A DNA stretch of 64,000 nucleotides, from positions 7,965,973 to 8,029,972 of the forward strand of contig BSYO01000011.1 of the NCBI GenBank assembly GCA_033239525.1, given 5' to 3'. This DNA is from Nepenthes gracilis (Eukaryota > Streptophyta > Magnoliopsida > Caryophyllales > Nepenthaceae). The notes under the pieces were generated by a model, which had not been told where the DNA came from, made no database searches, and saw nothing but the letters and a program-made list of their open reading frames with translations. Both the position numbers and the translations under genes were made by a program. The stretch's first letter is position 1. Each line of letters starts with the position of its first letter. Positions 63,901 to 64,000 of the stretch are shown here, piece by piece.

Positions 63901-64000
63901 ACATAATGTATCAACACAATCAAGTACAAGAAGACTGGAACCTACTGTTGCATCTGGATTGTGAATTAATACAGAGAGAACATCAACCAACTCTCCAAGA
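10676..64000 (-). CDS. GYRA: DNA gyrase subunit A, organelle type (partial, 21 exons in window)
   Basis: Subunit A of the A2B2 type II topoisomerase that adds negative supercoils to plastid and mitochondrial DNA using ATP hydrolysed by subunit B. The window holds the C-terminal 648 codons in 21 exons. The 5' part, with the transit peptide, winged helix and catalytic Tyr, lies past the right edge. Residues 1-99 (window numbering) finish the breakage-reunion core (MPGPDFPTGG, AYRTGRGRV, IPYQTNKA). Residues 100-260 hold the rest of the tower and the coiled-coil gate (RDESDRSGMR, QAEAILDINLRKLT). Residues 303-648 form the pinwheel, with a modified GyrA box QNRGTIGKS at 321-329. All introns are GT-AG and phases agree at every join. 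About 21 residues expected after residue 121 are absent. The rest is free of stops and well conserved, arguing for a selected gene. Confidence 0.95.
10809..11752 (-). other. GYRA intron t-u, 944 bp
   Basis: No gene, repeat or element is recognised. The acceptor (tcatttcag) and donor (gtaatt) are normal. Confidence 0.65.
11753..11852 (-). CDS. GYRA: GYRA exon t (100 bp)
   Basis: Completes Glu and encodes DGESDEQVVLVSQSGTVNRI then KVRDISIQSRFA plus two bases of Arg. It matches bacterial D-Q-I-M-x-I-x-x-x-G-T-x-x-R..V-x-x-I-S-I..R. Acceptor ctgcag, donor gtaatt. The intron to exon s is 69 bp, among the shortest here. Confidence 0.96.
11922..11979 (-). CDS. GYRA: GYRA exon s (58 bp)
   Basis: Encodes FAAEDCLAAVFVVGFSLSD and one base. 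It corresponds to the N-G-x-V-V-G-A-V-x-V segment in bacteria. Acceptor tttcag, donor gtaagg, ending in phase 1. Confidence 0.94.
12070..12175 (-). CDS. GYRA: GYRA exon r (106 bp)
   Basis: Completes Arg and encodes GPWLLFISESGYGKRVPLSS followed by FRLSPLNRVGLIGYK. The N/S-G-Y-G-K-R-x block is diagnostic of a GyrA pinwheel blade. Acceptor tttag, donor gtaaga. Confidence 0.96.
12176..12721 (-). other. GYRA intron q-r, 546 bp
   Basis: No repeat or gene is recognised. Open frames on either strand here are chance extensions of exon r or run antisense to it. Confidence 0.6.
12722..12858 (-). CDS. GYRA: GYRA exon q (137 bp)
   Basis: Encodes IRSQGRNTRGGVAMRLKKGD, then KMASMDIIPAAMGKNLEHGA and VAHGI plus two bases of Arg. 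R-x-x-G-R-N-T-x-G-V matches bacterial V-R-x-M-G-C-N-T-x-G-V. The end (MGKNLEHGAVAHG) is a plant-type variable linker. Acceptor tcacag, donor gtaatt. Confidence 0.95.
12859..14208 (-). other. GYRA intron p-q, 1.35 kb
   Basis: It contains a three-copy tandem repeat at 13018-13383. The rest, including 13384-14208, shows nothing recognisable. Confidence 0.7.
13018..13383. repeat. Three-copy tandem repeat, about 121-bp unit
   Basis: Copies start at 13018, 13139 and 13261 with catcttaaa. Each continues with gggagtt, gatc(g/a)aagaatttcc, ttggcat and ttctag(t/a)(a/t)ttta at matching places. The third copy is the most diverged. The array lies wholly within one GYRA intron. Confidence 0.9.
14209..14310 (-). 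CDS. GYRA: GYRA exon p (102 bp)
   Basis: Encodes VPDDELKWVRQCTNEDLVAM followed by ASHNGMVLLSSCES, matching the D-E-L-x-x-V block and the following blade in bacteria. Acceptor gacag, donor gtaagt. It is only 95 bp from exon o. Confidence 0.95.
14406..14570 (-). CDS. GYRA: GYRA exon o (165 bp)
   Basis: Encodes ILSLSDGERITSIIPVSEFA, then CDQYLVMLTVDGYIKKVSLN and LFSSIRMTGIIAIQL. The D-E/G-R-I-T-x-I-x-P-V-x-E-F and G-x-x-K-K-x blocks are classic GyrA C-terminal text. Phase 0 at both ends; longest exon seen here. Confidence 0.97.
14648..14729 (-). CDS. GYRA: GYRA exon n (82 bp)
   Basis: Completes Ser and encodes DKGIVYSSRAYKIPECTRSA then AGTPLIQ, a pinwheel blade matching bacterial G-R-V-Y-x-x-K-x-Y-x-x-P-E. 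Acceptor atgcag, donor gtaatt, phase 0 at its end. Confidence 0.96.
16297..16996 (-). repeat. 3' LTR of the chromovirus
   Basis: Pairs with 21203-21868; about 700 bp. It ends in tgtcatggtgaggcccc at its low edge and has the purine tract just inside the element at about 16997-17012. Confidence 0.9.
17035..18100 (-). pseudogene. Chromovirus integrase C-terminus and chromodomain-like tail
   Basis: At 17290-17500 the minus strand reads VYGTSPPRLV and LLKESLSKAQAQMKMQYDKY, the integrase C-terminal helix. Near 17060-17140 ATEVLVKWKWASDENNT followed by EPLHTL matches the chromodomain V-L-V-K-W-K-G..E-x-T-W-E pattern, with a stop replacing Trp. Such tails are thought to guide integration to heterochromatin. 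Confidence 0.75.
18540..19522 (-). pseudogene. Chromovirus RT and RNase H remnant
   Basis: 19280-19522 reads SPYSLPILLVRKADGSWRMC then IDCWALNNETFEDKYPIPLI, the RT palm start. The polymerase box FFDD is at 19069-19080 in FVLAFFDDILICSP. RNase H starts at about 18.7 kb with RPPVFALPDFKKKFVIECDV. Frame breaks separate these pieces. Confidence 0.88.
20275..20316 (-). other. Zinc knuckle of the chromovirus gag
   Basis: The 14 codons read CYHCDKKWNPRHKC. This is the C-x2-C-x..-H-x-C nucleic-acid-binding knuckle typical of this gypsy group (compare CFRCGEKFxPGHxC-like text). All four metal ligands are present. Confidence 0.85.
21203..21868 (-). repeat. 5' LTR of the chromovirus
   Basis: Collinear with 16297-16996 over its length. 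Blocks include gatgctccccattgttat, atccaatgatcatcct and gatcctccctcttccatgct. The primer-binding site lies just inside the element. Confidence 0.9.
22207..22364 (-). CDS. GYRA: GYRA exon m, with the GyrA box (158 bp)
   Basis: Encodes AVSEKGYVKRMKPNTFNLQN, then RGTIGKSVGKLRVNDTMSDF and LVCHAHDHVLYF, the first blade of the pinwheel. QNRGTIGKS stands where bacteria have the GyrA box QRRGGKG, needed to wrap DNA for supercoiling. It keeps Q, R, G and the final GK. Acceptor tttcag, donor gtatag, ending in phase 2. Confidence 0.97.
22504..22629 (-). CDS. GYRA: GYRA exon l (126 bp)
   Basis: Encodes LIEQEAIELKSKFSTPRRTM, then LEDTDSGQLEDIDVIPNEEM and IL. It links the core to the first pinwheel blade; the F-x-x-P-R-R-T block is shared with bacterial GyrA. 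The acidic stretch LEDTDSGQLEDID matches what I recall of plant GyrA. Phase 0 at both ends. Confidence 0.96.
22630..26012 (-). other. GYRA intron k-l, 3.4 kb
   Basis: No mobile element with recognisable ends. A 39-bp tandem pair lies at 24007-24084. Open frames at 24610-24825 and 25226-25447 on the other strand carry no known motif and are treated as chance. Confidence 0.6.
24007..24084. repeat. 39-bp tandem duplication
   Basis: ggtgaagaattatcgtgaga..cacaaggggtac at 24007-24045 is repeated at 24046-24084 with several substitutions. Confidence 0.85.
26013..26102 (-). CDS. GYRA: GYRA exon k (90 bp)
   Basis: Encodes RNKFVDEGKSLSEQISRLED then LLSSKKQILQ, the helical segment after the LRKLT block (bacterial E-x-E-K-L-x-x-E-Y-x-x-L). 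Phase 0 at both ends. Separated from exon j by only 91 bp. Confidence 0.95.
26194..26264 (-). CDS. GYRA: GYRA exon j (71 bp)
   Basis: Completes a Glu codon and encodes YSLSQIQAEAILDINLRKLT then VLE. QAEAILDxxLRxLT is one of the most conserved GyrA/ParC blocks, at the end of the breakage-reunion domain. Acceptor gtgcag, donor gtttga. Confidence 0.97.
26629..26780 (+). repeat. 5' LTR of the copia element at 26.6-31.5 kb
   Basis: Starts TGTTAGAATATT and ends ataatttaca directly before TGGTATTAGAAAG. It contains a short TG microsatellite (atatatgtgtgtgtgtgt). Confidence 0.88.
28285..28955. repeat. Tandem pair of MITE-like copies A and B with flank
   Basis: Two tandem units, about 28285-28556 and 28557-28955, share both the flank (attctatttt.., then ctaattttct..) and the family start (aaaatattggtatcgg and aaaatattgatatcga). 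The second copy is more complete, beginning gaaaatattgatatcg near 28642 and ending cgactgatattttcatccat near 28952, which are inverted forms of each other. Confidence 0.7.
29820..31300 (+). pseudogene. Copia RT and RNase H remnant
   Basis: 29882-30106 contains KKKLISYKWIYKVKANPYGS then GYTQTYGVG, the copia RT start. Near 30130 LDIKNDFLH matches D-V-K-N-A-F-L-H. At 30601-30792 PYDSTIDPGISYHQTIWSFL and KRYRQLVGNLSYL are standard text between RT and RNase H. RNase H follows (KSITNHCVCIGGN, then CNNQATIHIISNLVFHKHMKYI). Stops and a poly(T) run near 30538-30560 interrupt it. Confidence 0.85.
31334..31458 (+). repeat. 3' LTR of the copia element at 26.6-31.5 kb
   Basis: Shorter and diverged relative to the 5' LTR but aligned at both ends (TTAGAATAT..CTAAT.AGAATATG and aatctaca). 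It is followed by the target duplication aggat. Confidence 0.85.
31464..32070. other. Spacer between two retroelements
   Basis: Unassigned intron DNA of about 600 bp. A 90-codon minus frame at 31561-31833 has no recognisable motif. Confidence 0.5.
32071..32514 (-). repeat. 3' LTR of the gypsy element at 32.1-37.5 kb
   Basis: Collinear with 37030-37471. It starts tgtagcgtctgaa and ends ttctaaca, with the polypurine tract just inside the element. Confidence 0.88.
33358..33730 (-). pseudogene. Gypsy integrase core remnant
   Basis: A 119-codon open frame reads ESIFLDFITGLPKVGEYLYI and continues to VVVHCFSKYVTFVPA and HIVKYWGVPESIVGDRNSRF. These carry the two Asp of the DDE core (LDFI and GDRN). 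Downstream towards 32.8 kb, MKVHPVFYV is the usual integrase C-terminal phrase. Confidence 0.88.
33950..35250 (-). pseudogene. Gypsy RT and RNase H remnant
   Basis: The polymerase box YLDD is read at 34701-34712 within KFVVVYLDDLVIL. Surrounding text in several frames follows the gypsy RT-RNase H pattern. It is broken by frameshifts. Confidence 0.8.
35435..35960 (-). pseudogene. Gypsy zinc-knuckle and protease remnant
   Basis: Near 35930 a shifted frame reads CFLCGRLYKVVQC, a CCHC-like knuckle with the His replaced. Then 35435-35746 gives MDDFDLILGIDFFKATKLVP, the usual end of a gypsy aspartic protease. The D-T/S-G active-site text is not intact. Confidence 0.7.
36300..36569 (-). pseudogene. 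Gypsy gag remnant
   Basis: Reads MERYFRAGKRDSDEAMDSIV and later DAKLWWPIKYED and LWEDLKRELMSQFY, the standard retrotransposon gag pattern around A-x-x-W-W and W-x-x-x-K-x-x-x-x-x-x-F. Only part of gag stays in this frame. Confidence 0.85.
37030..37471 (-). repeat. 5' LTR of the gypsy element at 32.1-37.5 kb
   Basis: Pairs with 32071-32514. Shared blocks include gaattttata, cccacaagcac, aatcaatagtaa and tactaatatacatt. The primer-binding site lies immediately outside it at 37017-37029 on the minus strand. Confidence 0.88.
38461..38554 (-). CDS. GYRA: GYRA exon i (94 bp)
   Basis: Encodes GIVVGLDNLDRILEVIRSAS then SNAVASANLMK and one base. It corresponds to the A-L-A-N-I-D-x-x-I-x-x-I-R block in bacteria. 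Acceptor gctag, donor gtaaat, ending in phase 1. It is separated from exon h by 209 bp. Confidence 0.95.
38764..38850 (-). CDS. GYRA: GYRA exon h (87 bp)
   Basis: Encodes AFLDFRCSVIERRARFKLSQ followed by AQERKHIVE, the long helix of the coiled-coil that joins the DNA gate (bacterial text: R-R-E-V-V-T-R-R). Acceptor ttgcag, donor gtatgt, phase 0 at both ends. Confidence 0.95.
40868..42640 (+). mobile_element. Truncated Ty1/copia fragment (gag to integrase)
   Basis: Plus-strand text begins with a copia gag of the UBN2 type: LRWSQSV around 41010, GKMGYFTDETKEP around 41040, then DLFNNYRRKSIEDYNHHRKV with RIFKFLSGQNVD at 41340-41450. It continues with the pre-integrase region (LESILHVPKLTCN near 42090) and the start of integrase (KPFYLIHSDV near 42540), stopping near 42640 with FIDDH-like text. 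Frames are broken and no RT, RNase H or LTR follows. It is antisense to GYRA. Confidence 0.8.
42313..42408 (+). repeat. 48-bp tandem duplication in the copia fragment
   Basis: atgaccaaa..cttagactat..atcctagttttc occurs at 42313-42360 and again at 42361-42408 with a handful of differences. Confidence 0.85.
44092..44140 (-). CDS. GYRA: GYRA exon g (49 bp)
   Basis: Completes Gly and encodes ILDGRPKQMGLKELLQ, matching the G-x-P-K-x-M-x-L-K motif at the gate. Acceptor ttacag, donor gtaaca, phase 0 at its end. Confidence 0.93.
45215..45525. repeat. Possible interrupted MITE-like copy
   Basis: Words such as tatgtattgatatcgaaacg near 45218 and aatatcacctatatcaatgc near 45487 resemble the family's two ends, with unrelated-looking AT-rich DNA between. 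This is a weak assignment. Confidence 0.3.
47517..47598. repeat. Exact 41-bp tandem duplication
   Basis: The unit acattgtgatagcagtaggt..catggaagtca is present twice in a row (47517-47557 and 47558-47598) with no difference that I can see, then a few bases of a third. Perfect identity in an otherwise decayed intron suggests a recent event or an assembly artefact. Confidence 0.9.
48545..48574. repeat. CT-rich microsatellite
   Basis: An almost pure CT dinucleotide run with one TTT interruption. Confidence 0.85.
48799..49097. repeat. MITE-like TATATCG family, copy C
   Basis: Starts gatgaaaatatcactatcaa and carries the family phrases ggcatcagacacatgaacaa and atatcagatatattagctaa. It ends ttatttacatctatgga, a degraded inverted form of its start. 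Confidence 0.65.
50913..50932. repeat. (AT)10 microsatellite
   Basis: A plain run of ten AT dinucleotides just left of the exon-derived array. Confidence 0.9.
51642..51667 (-). CDS. GYRA: GYRA exon f (26-bp microexon)
   Basis: Encodes SSFSCNMV and the first two bases of Gly, matching the conserved S-F-x-x-N-M-V block of GyrA. Donor gtaagt is strong. The acceptor (tttgaaag) lacks a good pyrimidine tract. In other plant GyrA proteins this block is preceded by about 21 residues ending in a NNLYR..ALQ-like motif, which is not intact here. Joined to exon e the frame is kept, since both boundaries are phase 0. Confidence 0.75.
51880..51957 (-). pseudogene. Decayed duplicate of GYRA exon e
   Basis: After the same attaaag acceptor it begins AGTTTGGAAGGAACC, nearly identical to the start of exon e, then keeps scattered matches through the former exon and into the same intron text (ttttgttccat). 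Frame and donor are lost, so it is not spliced as coding sequence. Confidence 0.7.
52170..52235 (-). CDS. GYRA: GYRA exon e (66 bp)
   Basis: Encodes SLEGISDIRDESDRSGMRIV then IE. RDESDR.GMRIVIE is a signature GyrA/ParC segment leading out of the tower domain. Acceptor attaaag, donor gtagtg, phase 0 at both ends. A decayed second copy of this exon lies about 280 bp downstream. Confidence 0.95.
52451..52572. repeat. TRIM left LTR (122 bp)
   Basis: Direct repeat of 52725-52846 with the same length. Shared blocks include gttggagacaaaacctccaa, ccttttggggtg and acttgtgcacgcatca. Its first bases (taatgcgtgtcc) carry mutations relative to the right copy. Confidence 0.9.
52725..52846. repeat. TRIM right LTR (122 bp)
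   Basis: Starts tgatatgtgtcc and ends gcatca. It is preceded by the purine tract and followed by the target duplication gtttc. Confidence 0.9.
53275..53337 (-). CDS. GYRA: GYRA exon d (63 bp)
   Basis: Encodes IPYQTNKATLVMKIAELVEN then K. IPYQ.NKA is the conserved block after the AYRTGRG segment. Acceptor aaatag and donor gtattg; phase 0 at both ends. Only 112 bp separate it from exon c. Confidence 0.95.
53450..53558 (-). CDS. GYRA: GYRA exon c (109 bp)
   Basis: Completes a Gly codon and encodes VLDAYRTGRGRVIIRGKTDV followed by ELLDSRTKRTAIIIKE. AYRTGRG is diagnostic of GyrA/ParC. Donor gtgtgt, phase 0. Confidence 0.95.
53559..55458 (-). other. GYRA intron b-c, 1.9 kb
   Basis: AT-rich with several short A-runs, for example near 55020. 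No gene, repeat family or mobile element was recognised. Confidence 0.6.
55459..55529 (-). CDS. GYRA: GYRA exon b (71 bp)
   Basis: Encodes LQELMEYMPGPDFPTGGLIM then GNI and the first two bases of Gly. MPGPDFPT is a highly conserved GyrA block. Acceptor tgacag and donor gtaagc are clear. It ends in phase 2. Confidence 0.95.
58149..58407. repeat. MITE-like TATATCG family, copy D
   Basis: Starts catggattaaaatatc, then gatcgcgattatattagtat and aatatatcagataatacgta. It ends with tattggagggccccaatac and catatttgcatctatg. Among the copies seen it keeps several of the inner GATATC words best. Confidence 0.7.
60921..60958. repeat. (GA)19 microsatellite
   Basis: An uninterrupted run of 19 GA dinucleotides, which reads as TC in the GYRA sense strand. 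It is likely to vary in length between individuals. Confidence 0.95.
61962..62268. repeat. MITE-like TATATCG family, copy E
   Basis: It starts catgagtgaaaatatcaat and continues with the family phrases attagacatatcgaataata and cgtatcgatattgaatatat. It ends in a degraded form of the gatattttcatcc terminus. Confidence 0.65.
62798..62878. repeat. Three-copy minisatellite
   Basis: Copies start at 62798, 62821 and 62854, each with cattgcttcagg followed by a variant of ctcacct and a gcctagc-like end. Unit length varies (23-33 bp). It is more GC-rich than its surroundings. Confidence 0.75.
63946..64000 (-). CDS. GYRA: GYRA exon a (cut by the window edge)
   Basis: Encodes LGELVDVLSVLIHNPDAT, the block that follows the conserved NIPPHN region in GyrA. 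The donor gtaggt follows the ACA codon (phase 0). The exon continues beyond 64000. Confidence 0.9.

Larger units (their letters stand above)
55530..63945 (-). other. GYRA intron a-b, 8.4 kb
   Basis: It holds two MITE-like copies (58149-58407 and 61962-62268), a GA microsatellite (60921-60958) and a small minisatellite (62798-62878). The stretches 55.6-58.1, 58.4-60.9, 61.0-61.96 and 62.9-63.9 kb contain no gene I can recognise. The 55.8-56.9 kb part has plus-strand text that looks like broken coding sequence, but I could not assign it. Confidence 0.7.

Noticed and set aside
10676..64000. Bacterial contamination as the source of gyrA
   Set aside because: The coding blocks are split by many GT-AG introns filled with plant retroelements, and the peptide text is of the plant organelle type.
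1..64000. CRISPR arrays, bacterial operons, rRNA or tRNA genes
   Set aside because: No regularly spaced identical repeats with unique spacers, no ribosome-site organised gene clusters and no recognisable structural RNA were seen. The tandem repeats found have no spacers.

Overview
The window is nuclear DNA of a flowering plant. It is AT-rich, its genes are split by GT-AG introns, and it is full of decayed Ty1/copia and Ty3/gypsy LTR retrotransposons. The style of the copia gag and pol remnants suggests a woody dicot, but the sequence does not name the species. Apart from retroelement remnants I can support only one gene: GYRA, the organelle-targeted DNA gyrase subunit A, on the minus strand. 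Its 5' end (transit peptide, winged-helix domain and catalytic tyrosine) lies beyond the right edge.

I placed 21 coding exons by reading conserved GyrA peptide blocks and checking splice sites and intron phase. Together they hold 1,948 coding bases (648 codons) spread over more than 53 kb, and all joins keep frame. In transcript order they run from 63946-64000 to the stop codon at 10676-10678. They cover the end of the breakage-reunion domain, the tower and coiled-coil gate, and the whole C-terminal DNA-wrapping pinwheel. One block of about 21 residues, expected between the exons at 52170-52235 and 51642-51667, was not found in intact form. This is the main oddity of the window.

Layout. 1-1.9 kb: AT-rich DNA with a four-copy 217-bp tandem repeat. 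2.0-7.5 kb: a decayed copia element (+). 8.1-9.9 kb: a decayed gypsy fragment (+). 10.2-10.7 kb: GYRA 3' flank. 10.7-14.7 kb: exons for the end of the pinwheel, with a three-copy 121-bp tandem repeat in one intron. 16.3-21.9 kb: a gypsy chromovirus (-) inside an intron. 22.2-26.3 kb: four exons. 26.6-31.5 kb: a copia element (+) with an exact 5-bp target duplication. 32.1-37.5 kb: a second gypsy element (-). 38.5-44.1 kb: three exons and a copia gag-integrase fragment (+). 44.1-51.6 kb: a long intron with repeats. 50.9-52.2 kb: a degenerate tandem array that includes pieces of gyrase exons. 52.45-52.85 kb: a 396-bp TRIM element. 53.3-55.5 kb: three exons. 55.5-63.9 kb: another long intron.

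A dispersed family of roughly 260-320 bp, rich in TATATCGATATC-like words and ending in short inverted repeats, occurs at least five times, once as a tandem pair inside a copia element. It behaves like a MITE. I found no evidence of a novel multi-gene system. The points worth checking are the missing gyrase segment with its exon-derived array, the TRIM, and the MITE-like family.
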